DNA of 64,000 nucleotides, taken from assembly GCF_020193575.1 (NCBI RefSeq), contig NZ_JADYVD010000026.1, positions 37,063 to 101,062 on the forward strand, given 5' to 3'. Both the position numbers and the translations under genes were made by a program. Below, one piece after another: positions 56,260 to 64,000 of the stretch; the first letter of the stretch is position 1, and every line of letters starts with the position of its first letter. Source of the DNA: Ensifer sp. IC4062. GTDB taxonomy: Bacteria; Pseudomonadota; Alphaproteobacteria; Rhizobiales; Rhizobiaceae. The notes beneath the pieces were generated by a model that worked only from the letters and a program-made list of their open reading frames with translations, had not been told where the DNA came from and searched no databases.

Positions 56260-58719
56260 TCATGTACCACGCGGTTTGGCGCGCGTCGTCGGTATCGCGT
56301 TCGCCGGGTCCTCCGGCCAGGGATGCTTCGGATAGCGCCCGCGCATGTCTGCTCTCACGTCCCGCCACGATCCGGCCCAGAAGCCCGGCAGGTCGCGTGT
56401 CGTCTGGATCGGGCGATGGCCGGGGGAGATGAGTTCCAAGAGCAACGGCAGCCGGCCATTGCCGAGCGTGGGATGCACTTTCAGGCCGAAAAGTTCCTGC
56501 ACGCGGATCGAAAGCAAAGGCTCGTCGCCGTCGTAATGGATGGGATGGCGGTGCCCGGTCGGTGCTTCGAAATGTGTCGGAGCGAGCTTACCGAGATCGC
56601 GCTGAAGATCGTAAGGAACGAGCGACAGCAGCCCTTCTGCGAGGTCATGAGCCTTGATCCCGTCGATACTACCGGCGCCATGCTGAAACGGCACGAACCA
56701 GTCGTCGAGGCGCGATAGCAGCGCCTCGTCGGAGACGTCCGGCCAGGGTTCGCCAATCGAGCGATGGAGAAAGCCGATGCGATCGCGCAATTGTGCCGTT
56801 TCCTTCGAGAAAGGCAGGACTGCAAGCCCCAATTGACGAACGCCGTCGGCGAGCGCGCGTGCCGCCGCTTCGCCGCTCGGGCGTGAAAGCGGCGTTTCCT
56901 CGAAGACGATGGCGCCGAGCCGGGTGACGCGACGCGCACGCACCTGGCGGCTCGCACGATCGAAGAAAATCTGCTCCTCCCGCCGGATTGCCTCCGGCAT
57001 ATGTGCCTCGACGTCAGCCCTGGTGATTTCTGCGGCTGCCAACACGCGCTGGGCGCCGGCCCTTCCGGTGAGATCGGCGATGACCAGCATTTCCGCCGCG
57101 GCAAGTCGCTCGGTTTCGGGCACCTCCGCGCCGCGTCCGTTCGCCATGACAAAGCGCCCGCGACCGCCGCGCTGAAGCGCGATCCGGTCAGGAAAGGCGT
57201 GCATCAGCAACGGACCGGGCAGCGCGCTTTCGCCACTGCTATTCTGTGCGTTGAGGTCCGCCGCCATGCGCCTTGCCAGCCCCCGTGCGGCATCGGCGCG
57301 GTCGCCGCGGTCCGCCCGGAACCGGCGCAGCCGCTCCTCCAGGTCGAGACTGTTGCCGCCGAGGCCCTGCTCGGTCAGCATCACCGCCAGCAGGCAGGCT
57401 TCCTGCGCCTCGCCCTCTTCGGCCGCCGAAACTGCCATTGCCGCCAGCCGGACGGGCAAGGCGAGATCGCGTATCCTGCGCCCACGCGGCGTCAGCGCAC
57501 CACTGGCATCGAGCGCTCCAAGCTCGACGAGCAGGCTGCGCGCCTCGCGCAACGTCGTCTCGGGCGGCGGGTCGATGAAGGCGAGCGACGATGGATCGGC
57601 AACGCCCCAATGGGCGAGATCGAGCAGAAGGCCCGAAAGGTCGCTCGCAAGGATCTGCGGCGGCGTAAAGGCCGCAAGGGCCGCGGTCTGGCCCGGGTGC
57701 CACAGGCGTATCGCGATCCCGGGCTCCGTTCGTCCGGCGCGCCCGGCGCGCTGATCGGCGGATGCCCGCGACACGCGCACGGTCTCGAGCCGCGTTATCC
57801 CCGTCGAGGCTTCGAATACCGGCAGCCGCTGCAGTCCGCTGTCGACGACGATCCTGACGCCGTCGATGGTGATAGAGGTCTCCGCGATCGACGTCGCAAG
57901 CACGATCTTGCGTGTGCCGGCAGGTGCCGGGCGGATAGCCGCGTCCTGCTCCTTCTGGTTCAGGTTGCCGTAGAGCGGCACGACAGTGGTCTTCTCGTCG
58001 AACCGTCCGGCGAGACGCTCGGCGGTGCGGGTGATTTCGCCCTGGCCCGGAAGGAAGGCAAGGATCGAACCCGCTTCGGATCGGTGCGCCTCCACGATTG
58101 CGCGCGCAACCGCATCCTCGGCGCTTTCGCCGGCGTTCCTGTCCTCGTAGCGAATATCGATCGGAAAGCTGCGGCCCTGGCTTTCGATGACGGGAGCATC
58201 GCCGAGCAGCTTGGCGACCCGCCCGACGTCGAGCGTTGCCGACATGACGACGATCTTCAAGTCGTCGCGCAAGGCCGATTGCACATCGAGGGCCAACGCC
58301 AGGCCGAAATCGGCGTCGAGCGAGCGCTCGTGGAATTCATCAAAGAGCACGGCGGAAACGCCGGAAAGTTCGGGGTCGTCGAGGATCATCCGGCTGAAGA
58401 CGCCCTCGGTCACCACCTCGATCCGGGTACGTGTCGATATTCTGTTGTCGAGCCGCATGCGATAGCCGGCGGTCTCGCCGACCCTTTCGCCTAGCAGCTC
58501 GGCCATCCGTCCCGCGGCGGCGCGAGCGGCGAGCCTGCGCGGCTCGAGAAGGATGACCTTGCCGCCCTTGAGCCAGGGCTGGTCCATAAGAAAGAGCGGC
58601 ACAAGCGTCGTCTTGCCGGCGCCGGGTGGTGCCGAGAGCACGACGGACGGCGCCTCTTTGAGCACTTCGCCCATTCGGGGCAGAATGTCACGAACCGGCA
58701 GTGGCGGAAGATCGCGCAT
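56260..58719 (-). CDS. hrpB: ATP-dependent helicase HrpB
   Basis: The 819-residue DExH-box protein has Walker A APPGAGKTT, the box FDEFHERSLD and motif VI QRAGRAGRTEPG, plus the HrpB C-terminal domain. HrpB is an RNA-helicase-like protein of unclear role. Its start shares one base with the ynjD stop, so it is likely transcribed with ynjBCD although no functional link is known. Confidence 0.94.
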   Translation of the reverse strand: MRDLPPLPVRDILPRMGEVLKEAPSVVLSAPPGAGKTTLVPLFLMDQPWLKGGKVILLEPRRLAARAAAGRMAELLGERVGETAGYRMRLDNRISTRTRIEVVTEGVFSRMILDDPELSGVSAVLFDEFHERSLDADFGLALALDVQSALRDDLKIVVMSATLDVGRVAKLLGDAPVIESQGRSFPIDIRYEDRNAGESAEDAVARAIVEAHRSEAGSILAFLPGQGEITRTAERLAGRFDEKTTVVPLYGNLNQKEQDAAIRPAPAGTRKIVLATSIAETSITIDGVRIVVDSGLQRLPVFEASTGITRLETVRVSRASADQRAGRAGRTEPGIAIRLWHPGQTAALAAFTPPQILASDLSGLLLDLAHWGVADPSSLAFIDPPPETTLREARSLLVELGALDASGALTPRGRRIRDLALPVRLAAMAVSAAEEGEAQEACLLAVMLTEQGLGGNSLDLEERLRRFRADRGDRADAARGLARRMAADLNAQNSSGESALPGPLLMHAFPDRIALQRGGRGRFVMANGRGAEVPETERLAAAEMLVIADLTGRAGAQRVLAAAEITRADVEAHMPEAIRREEQIFFDRASRQVRARRVTRLGAIVFEETPLSRPSGEAAARALADGVRQLGLAVLPFSKETAQLRDRIGFLHRSIGEPWPDVSDEALLSRLDDWFVPFQHGAGSIDGIKAHDLAEGLLSLVPYDLQRDLGKLAPTHFEAPTGHRHPIHYDGDEPLLSIRVQELFGLKVHPTLGNGRLPLLLELISPGHRPIQTTRDLPGFWAGSWRDVRADMRGRYPKHPWPEDPANAIPTTRAKPRGT

Positions 58720-59384
58720 CAGGCTTCCGCCTCGCTGCCGACCTCGACCACTCTGCCGCCGGCCGCCTCCGCATCCGCGCCGTCATGGGTGACGAGAATG
58801 ATCGGCACGCCTGCCGCTTTTGCCTTCGAGAAGACCAGCGCGCGGGTCTGTTGCCGAAGTGCCGCGTCGAGTTTCGAAAAAGGTTCGTCGAGCAGCAGGT
58901 AACGCGGCGCCGAAACGAGCGTCCGCTGCAGCGCCACGCGTGCCTTCTGGCCGCCGGAGAGCGTTTCCGGATCGCGATCGAAGAAGCCGGCTAGCCCGAC
59001 CTGTTCGAGGGCCCGTTCGGCGATCTGCCGTCTCATCTTATCTCCTTTCACCGCCTGCGGGATCGCGAACAGGATGTTGCCGCCGACGGAGAGATGCGGA
59101 AAAAGCAGAGGATCCTGGAACAGGATGCCCGCGCGGCGCTCATTTGCCGGGACATCGGTCAGGTCTCTGTCTCCGACTAGAACTCGACCGCTGACCCGGA
59201 ACGCCGGATCGAGAAAACCGCCGGCAAAGGCGAGTAGGGTCGATTTGCCGGAGCCGGACGGACCCATGACCGTCAGAACCTCGCCGGGCATCACCGTCGC
59301 CGACACGGACAGCAGCGTTCGGTCCGAGAGCCGAATCGTCACATCCGCCAGCGTGAGCGGCATCGGGTCGTCAACTGCCTGCAT
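58719..59384 (-). CDS. ynjD: ABC transporter ATP-binding protein, YnjD-like
   Basis: The 221-residue ATPase has Walker A GPSGSGKST, signature LSGGQKARVALQR and Walker B LLLDEPFSKLD. Together with the permease and binding protein it matches the YnjBCD set, an importer of unknown substrate distantly related to thiamine and sulfate/spermidine transporters. It begins directly after the ynjC stop. Confidence 0.88.
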   Translation of the reverse strand: MQAVDDPMPLTLADVTIRLSDRTLLSVSATVMPGEVLTVMGPSGSGKSTLLAFAGGFLDPAFRVSGRVLVGDRDLTDVPANERRAGILFQDPLLFPHLSVGGNILFAIPQAVKGDKMRRQIAERALEQVGLAGFFDRDPETLSGGQKARVALQRTLVSAPRYLLLDEPFSKLDAALRQQTRALVFSKAKAAGVPIILVTHDGADAEAAGGRVVEVGSEAEA

Positions 59385-61097
59385 TCACATCCTCATTGCG
59401 CGACGGTTGCGGAATAGCAACTGGGGGCCAAGCGACGCAACGAGAAATGCGAGAAAGGGGAGAGTCGCCTGAACGAGCGCATAGACGCCGATGACGCGCC
59501 GGTCGCCGCCGGCCGAAAGTGCCACGGCTTCGGTGGTGATCGTCGTCAGGCGTCCTGCCCCGACAAGCACCGTCGGAAGGTAGAGGCTTACCGATACCGA
59601 AAACCCGACTGCAAAGGCAGTGAGGCAGGCTCGAAACAGCATCGGCAGCCTAATCGTCAGGAGCACTTGCAGGGGTGATTTCCCGAGCCCGGCGGCTATT
59701 TGCTCGAAACGTGGATCGAGTTCGCGCCAGGGTGCCGATAGCGACAGGAGGACATAGGGCAGGACGAACAGCAAATGCACCGCGAGGACGCTCGGAAACG
59801 CGGGCGTGAAGCCGATCGAGATCACCAGGATCTGCAGACCGAAGACAAAGCTGATCTCGGGTACGATGAGCGGCAGATAAAGAAGTTTGTAGCCTGCGCC
59901 GTTGCGGGCCCGGCCATTTCGCTGGAGCAATGAAATCGCGATAACCAATGCCAGCGCCGAGGCGGAAAGGGCGAGAGCGACTGTCGTGAGAAGCGGCTCG
60001 GAGATCTGCGGCAAGGTGCGCAGCCAGACCTTGACTGTGATCGCTCCGGGCAGTGCTTTTGGAAACGGCCAGAGACCGGCGACGGACCAGATGAAGAGGG
60101 CGCCCAGTCCCGAAAATATGATGGCGGCGCAGCCGGCCATGGCCAATCCCGATATCGTCCGGGGTAACATGTCCTTCCGCAGTCTCGTACCTGCACGCGT
60201 CAGGAAGGTTAGCGCGAACTTTCCAAGCCGTTCGAGCACGAGCCAGATTCCGATCGCCGCAAGGACGACGAAAAGTTGCAGCAATGCGCCGGCGGAGGCA
60301 AGAAATCGCATCCTGAGGTCGTGATCGGCAGCCCAATGGGCAATGCGAACAGGCAGCGTCGCCGGCAGCTGCGGGCCAAGGATCATCGCAACGTCCACCA
60401 CGGAGACCGAATAGACGAGCACGGCGAAGACCGGCAGCCGGATCTGCCTGTAGAGCGTCGGCCAGAGGCTGATCAGAAAGCCGGAGAGACGCCCGTAGCC
60501 GAGCGCTGCCATCAGATGCCGTGCCCTGCGCAGCGGAAGTTGCGGCAAGCCAGCGAGCGTCACCAGGAAGAGAAAGGGAACTTCCTTGGTGACGAGCCCC
60601 GCGATCATCGAGAGCGCGACGGGGTCATTCGGCAGAAGCCAGTCCGGCGGCCGCGTGAAGCCGGTCAGCTCCGGCGAAACCAGCCGGAGAAGCAGTCCCG
60701 AAGGCGCGATGAGGAAGGCGAGAGCAAAGGCCGCGGCGGCGTGCGGAACGGCAAGCAGCGGCGAAACCAGATGGTGGACGCGGGCGAAAATCGGCGTGCC
60801 GGCAAAGCCCGCGATGAAGGTTCCGACGATTGCGAGTGCCGCAAAGGTGGTGATCAAGCCCGCCGCCAGGGCGACGAGGACGGAGCGAAGGATGTGGGGC
60901 TGGCCGGCAAGCTCGGCGAGATACGCCGTCGTCGGACGATAACCGCCGAGGGCAGGCAGGTAGCCGAATGCCGGCAGGATCGTTCCCGCGATCCCCGCGA
61001 GGACCGGCAGTCCAAGGATGATGACAAGAACGCCGTTGCCGACGGTCAGGTACCCGGCCCCTCGGTCTTGATCCGGCCGCCTAGTTCGCTGCCCCAT
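59385..61097 (-). CDS. ynjC: ABC transporter permease, double-domain, YnjC-like
   Basis: The 570-residue membrane protein has two binding-protein-dependent permease domains in one chain, about twelve helices in total. The EAA-type loop regions are RARHLMAALGYGRLSGFL in the first half and EQIAAGLGKSPLQ in the second. Length and double layout match YnjC and ThiP; the partner binding protein decides for YnjC. The start overlaps ynjB by 17 bases. Confidence 0.88.
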   Translation of the reverse strand: MGQRTRRPDQDRGAGYLTVGNGVLVIILGLPVLAGIAGTILPAFGYLPALGGYRPTTAYLAELAGQPHILRSVLVALAAGLITTFAALAIVGTFIAGFAGTPIFARVHHLVSPLLAVPHAAAAFALAFLIAPSGLLLRLVSPELTGFTRPPDWLLPNDPVALSMIAGLVTKEVPFLFLVTLAGLPQLPLRRARHLMAALGYGRLSGFLISLWPTLYRQIRLPVFAVLVYSVSVVDVAMILGPQLPATLPVRIAHWAADHDLRMRFLASAGALLQLFVVLAAIGIWLVLERLGKFALTFLTRAGTRLRKDMLPRTISGLAMAGCAAIIFSGLGALFIWSVAGLWPFPKALPGAITVKVWLRTLPQISEPLLTTVALALSASALALVIAISLLQRNGRARNGAGYKLLYLPLIVPEISFVFGLQILVISIGFTPAFPSVLAVHLLFVLPYVLLSLSAPWRELDPRFEQIAAGLGKSPLQVLLTIRLPMLFRACLTAFAVGFSVSVSLYLPTVLVGAGRLTTITTEAVALSAGGDRRVIGVYALVQATLPFLAFLVASLGPQLLFRNRRAMRM

Positions 61098-62307
61098 ATC
61101 GCCGGATCCACTCCGCCTCGATTCGCGTCATCCAGTCCGGGTGCGGCTCGTCGAGCGCAGGTCCAAGTTGGTCGGGGCCTAGCGTTGCGGCGCCGAGATC
61201 GAGTGCTTCGAAAGCTTGCCGCTCGGCGGCAGGCAGCTTCGCCAGCGAAAGGACGGTAGGGTCGCCCCAGATTTTCGGGTCCTGCTTGCGCAACTGCGCC
61301 TCGGGTGAGAGCAGGAAATTGGCGAAAAGCAGCGCGCCCGCTTTTGCAGACGCATTGTAGGGGATCGCGACGAAATGCGTGTTGCCGAGCGTGCCGCCCG
61401 AAAAGACGAAGGAGCGCACACTGTCCGGCAGCTCTCCATTGGCAATCGCCGCCGACGCCTCCGCCGGGTTGAAGGCGAAAATGATGTCGAGCTCACTGTC
61501 GGCGAACTTCTGTTTCATGTCGGGATAGTTCTGCGGATAGGCCTTGCCCTTGCGCCAGAGCAGCGGCGTGAGCTTGTCGAGATAGGCAAAGAGCGGAGCG
61601 ACATCTGCGGCAAAAGTCGCTTCGTCAACGGGCTTTTGCAGCTTGGCCTTGTCGCCGATCAGCTCGATCAGCACCTGCTTGAGGAACGACGTGCCGATGA
61701 AGTCCGGTGGCTGCGGATAGGAGAAACGGCCGGGATTGGCCTTCGCCCACTCGAGCAGGTCAGCTGCCGAGTCGGGCAATTCACCGCTCAGCGTACGTGC
61801 CGAATCGTAGAAGAAAATGAGCTTGGCGCCGCCCCATGGGCTCTCCAATCCCTCGGTCGCTATCGTGAAATCGGTGAGAACTGTCGCTTTGGTCTCATGA
61901 TCGACATAGGCCCAATTCGGTAGTTTCGTCGACCAATCGGGAGAGAGGAGCAGACCTTCGCGCTTCATTGCCGCGAAGTTTTCGCCGTTGATCCAGACGA
62001 GATCGACCGCACCGTCGTGGTCTTTTCCGGCGGCCTTTTCCGCAATCACGGTTGCGACGGCCTTTGCCGTGTCGTCGAGTTTCACATGGACGACAGAGAC
62101 GCCGTAGCGCGCTTTCATTTCGTCGCCGGCCCACCTGATATAGGCGTTGATGTTTTCCGCGCCGCCCCAGGCATTGAAGTAGACGGTCTGTCCTCTGGCC
62201 TCAGCGACGACCGAATTCCAGTCGTTGACGTCGATCGCGGCCGCTTCGCCGGCGAAACCGAGCGCCAGCATTGCGGCCGTAATGAATTGTCTTGCCCGCC
62301 CGATCAT
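61081..62307 (-). CDS. ynjB: ABC transporter substrate-binding protein, YnjB-like
   Basis: The 408-residue protein starts MIGRARQF and has a signal peptide ending near EAAA (about residue 25). The mature protein has VYFNAWGGAENINAYI and LVWINGENFAAMK, typical of the YnjB family (COG4134). The ligand is unknown. ATG at 62307 is preferred; the frame opens at 62334, but that ATG is part of a RIME repeat. No thiamine riboswitch is seen upstream, against a thiamine role. Confidence 0.88.
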   Translation of the reverse strand: MIGRARQFITAAMLALGFAGEAAAIDVNDWNSVVAEARGQTVYFNAWGGAENINAYIRWAGDEMKARYGVSVVHVKLDDTAKAVATVIAEKAAGKDHDGAVDLVWINGENFAAMKREGLLLSPDWSTKLPNWAYVDHETKATVLTDFTIATEGLESPWGGAKLIFFYDSARTLSGELPDSAADLLEWAKANPGRFSYPQPPDFIGTSFLKQVLIELIGDKAKLQKPVDEATFAADVAPLFAYLDKLTPLLWRKGKAYPQNYPDMKQKFADSELDIIFAFNPAEASAAIANGELPDSVRSFVFSGGTLGNTHFVAIPYNASAKAGALLFANFLLSPEAQLRKQDPKIWGDPTVLSLAKLPAAERQAFEALDLGAATLGPDQLGPALDEPHPDWMTRIEAEWIRRYGAAN

Positions 62308-62328
62308 GAACCGCCCTGCTCTCCGCTT

Positions 62329-62433
62329 CTGCATGTTTTCTTAAATCGTAGCCGATTTAGGGATAAAAACATGCAGAGAATTCAAAGTGCTACAGCGTCC
62401 TTTGCGCGTCAGATAAGACGCGCGGCGCTGTAG
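62329..62433 (-). repeat. RIME-type element, copy 6, upstream of ynjB
   Basis: In reverse orientation it reads CTACAGCGCCGCGCGTCTT through CAAAGGACGCTGTAGCACTTT to AAACATGCAG. It ends 21 bases before the ynjB start, sense to that gene. Confidence 0.82.
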
Positions 62434-62540
62434 CTGTCGGGCGAAGGTAAGCTGCGTGCCGCCCGCGTCAATCTGTGCAAGCGGTTGCCGTTCTCACGAT
62501 TCGGTGAAATGGACCACCGGACGGGACACGTCTGCATCGA

Positions 62541-63488
62541 TCAGCTCTTGTCGCGCTGCGATTCGAAGGCAAGCACCGCGCCGGCCAGATCTTCCAGTGC
62601 GGCGCCGACCGACTTGAACAGCGTGATTTCCTCCGCCCTCGTGCGGCCGGGATGCGCGCCGCGAGCAAGCTCGAAGAGATCGGCGCGGATGGCATCCTTG
62701 GTGATCACGCTCGAGCGGATCGGCTGGACGATATCGCCGGCTTCGCTGAGAGCCCCTTCGCGGGTGTCGACGAAGATGCTGGAGCGCTCGGCAGCGCGGT
62801 CGTCTGACTCGCGCATGGTCGGTTTGAAGGCGCCGATCAGGTCGAGATGGGCACCCGCTTTCAGCCAATCGCCGCGGATCAGCGGTGCGGAGGAAAGCGT
62901 TGCGCAGGAGATGATGTCCGCTTCGCGCGCCGCCGCTTCGAGATCGGTCGCGACCGTTACCGATATGTCCCCGAGACTGAGCTCCTTGGCCGTCGCTTCG
63001 GCCTTTTTCGGATCGCGGCCCCAGATCGTCACGTTGCGGATCGGGCGAACGGATGCGTGAGCCTCGATGACATTCGTCGACAGCCGCCCCGTGCCGACCA
63101 TCAGCATCCGGCTCGCGTCCTCGCGCGCAAGAAAACGCGCGGCAAGTGCGGAAGCGGCGGCGGTTCGCCGCGCGGTCAGTTCGCCGCCATCGACGATCGC
63201 CAGCAATTCGCCGGTCTTGCCGGACGAAAGAAGATAGCCGCCATGAATAGCCGGCTGTCCGCGCGTCTGGTTGCCTGGAAACACTGAAACCATCTTGACG
63301 CCGATATAGGCGCCCGGTTGCCATGCGGGCATCAGAAGCAGCGTGGCGTCCGCCTCACCCGGAACAGCGACTTCGTGATGATGGCGCACGGGCATGACGC
63401 ATCCTTTCACGAACATGTCGCCGAGGGCGTTGACGAGCCCGTCCCAGGGCAGAGCCGCCCGCGTCTGCGCGGCATCCAGTACCAGCAT
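62541..63488 (-). CDS. Ornithine cyclodeaminase / mu-crystallin family protein
   Basis: The 315-residue protein has the family's segments: GVKMVSVFPGN near residue 63, the NAD-binding loop MLMVGTGRLS and the DLIGAFKPTMRE segment. The family includes ornithine cyclodeaminase, alanine dehydrogenase and ketimine (pyrroline-2-carboxylate) reductase. The sequence alone does not choose among them. It is a single gene; both flanks are intergenic. Confidence 0.85.
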   Translation of the reverse strand: MLVLDAAQTRAALPWDGLVNALGDMFVKGCVMPVRHHHEVAVPGEADATLLLMPAWQPGAYIGVKMVSVFPGNQTRGQPAIHGGYLLSSGKTGELLAIVDGGELTARRTAAASALAARFLAREDASRMLMVGTGRLSTNVIEAHASVRPIRNVTIWGRDPKKAEATAKELSLGDISVTVATDLEAAAREADIISCATLSSAPLIRGDWLKAGAHLDLIGAFKPTMRESDDRAAERSSIFVDTREGALSEAGDIVQPIRSSVITKDAIRADLFELARGAHPGRTRAEEITLFKSVGAALEDLAGAVLAFESQRDKS

Positions 63489-63704
63489 CGCGATGTCCTC
63501 CCATGCAAGAATCCGAGCGAGACTAGCAGTCTTTCACGACTGCCGGAACAGGTCCCTCGGAGAGAGGGAAGGCGCTATTTGGCGGCGGCGAGGCATGTGA
63601 TCGGAAATTTGACCGGTCGGTCAACTTTTTTCCCCGCGTTTGCGGTGCGGTTTGCCCTGGTTTCCCACCGTGATTGAAATTTCACAGTGATTTCAGTGGT
63701 TTCT

Positions 63705-63764
63705 GTTTTTTTGACGATTTTTTGAAAATGGTTGTTGACGTGTCGGAGGTGGTGGGTCTATAAG
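63705..63764 (+). promoter_or_regulatory. Promoter of an rRNA operon
   Basis: TTGACG (63735-63740) and TATAAG (63759-63764) are 18 bases apart. The A/T-rich stretch before it (63705-63730, with several T and A runs) can act as an UP element. The downstream leader is of rRNA-operon type. Between 63489 and 63704 I see nothing else but AT-rich and G-rich tracts. Confidence 0.75.
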
Positions 63765-63770
63765 CCCGAT

Positions 63771-64000
63771 CACTGACGAGGGCGGCGGCGCTGCTGGCGA
63801 CGATGACCTTCGCTCTAGAGTTTCCAAGGGATTGGCTGAGGCTGATTGCGGGGCTGGGACTTAGGTTTTGGCTTTGGTTTGGAACGTTGACGGGTGGTTA
63901 ACCTGTCGGTTTTTTGACAATTGAAGATAGAGAAAGAGAAACGTGGGCGGCGGAGCTCGCGGGACCTGAGCGATTGGGTTCTGGAAAGAGACTTTGGCGG
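63771..64000 (+). other. rRNA operon leader, 16S gene beyond the window
   Basis: After the promoter comes a non-coding stretch with TTTTTTGACAATTGAAGAT (about 63910), which resembles the antiterminator/leader sequence ahead of 16S rRNA in rhizobia. The 16S start itself (GAGTTTGATC) is not reached by base 64000. Confidence 0.7.

Noticed and set aside
58719..62307. Naming the transporter ThiBPQ (thiamine)
   Set aside because: The binding protein has the YnjB-type segment VYFNAWGGAENINAYI and no thiamine riboswitch is visible upstream.
1..64000. CRISPR arrays, insertion sequences, phage genes, tRNA genes
   Set aside because: I looked for regular spaced repeats, transposase motifs and cloverleaf patterns and saw none; the repeats present are RIME, GCAATTCCAG and GC-rich intergenic types.

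Overview
The window reads as a chromosomal segment of a Sinorhizobium/Ensifer-type alphaproteobacterium (Rhizobiales). Pointers are the high GC content, the ChvG-ChvI pair next to pckA, the incomplete PTS (HPr, EIIA, short HprK), ActS-ActR, a DivL-type cell-cycle sensor, and repeated intergenic palindromes of the RIME type known from rhizobia. Nearly all of it is tightly packed, conserved core genome. I found no phage, transposon, CRISPR array, tRNA or defence island.

Layout, left to right. (1) 1-6753: a catabolic operon that looks like L-fucose or related aldose uptake and oxidation: aldose dehydrogenase, a three-part sugar ABC importer, a zinc alcohol dehydrogenase and a fuconolactonase-like hydrolase. 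(2) 6988-9947: intracellular PHB depolymerase and three small housekeeping genes. (3) 10079-15231: trpF-trpB-trpA-accD-folC, ending at a terminator shared with convergent trxA. (4) 15806-27392, minus strand: divL, tsaE-amgK fusion, murU, addB, addA, which combines cell-cycle signalling, t6A/cell-wall sugar salvage and double-strand-break repair. (5) 27664-33305, minus strand: chvI, chvG, hprK, EIIA, HPr, ahcY, with a strong palindromic operator upstream of ahcY. (6) 33639-37343: pckA, arfB, a LysM protein and an AlkB-like oxygenase. (7) 37577-42286, minus strand: hisB-DUF2628-hisH-hisA-hisF-hisE-coaA. (8) 42686-49872: hslV-GNAT-hslU, a DUF1402 exported protein, a cytochrome P450, and a hydantoinase/oxoprolinase gene broken by a frameshift. 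(9) 50086-54046: malate synthase G, an L,D-transpeptidase and mmcB. (10) 54194-63488, minus strand: actS-actR, ynjB-ynjC-ynjD-hrpB, and an ornithine-cyclodeaminase-family enzyme. (11) 63700-64000: promoter and leader of an rRNA operon whose 16S gene lies beyond the right edge.

Several neighbours make functional sense together. HprK overlaps chvG by four bases and sits beside pckA, joining PTS nitrogen/carbon signalling, the acid/envelope sensor ChvGI and gluconeogenesis. AmgK and MurU are successive steps in salvage of cell-wall amino sugars. The main surprises are a Tyr in place of the phospho-accepting His in DivL, loss of three of four zinc-ribbon cysteines in AccD, six RIME copies of which four lie sense-oriented just upstream of genes, a lysozyme-like motif pattern in the DUF1402 protein, and the 2-bp-type frameshift in the hydantoinase gene. 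I did not find a convincing wholly new multi-gene system; the least understood units are the ynjBCD transporter and the DUF1402 protein.
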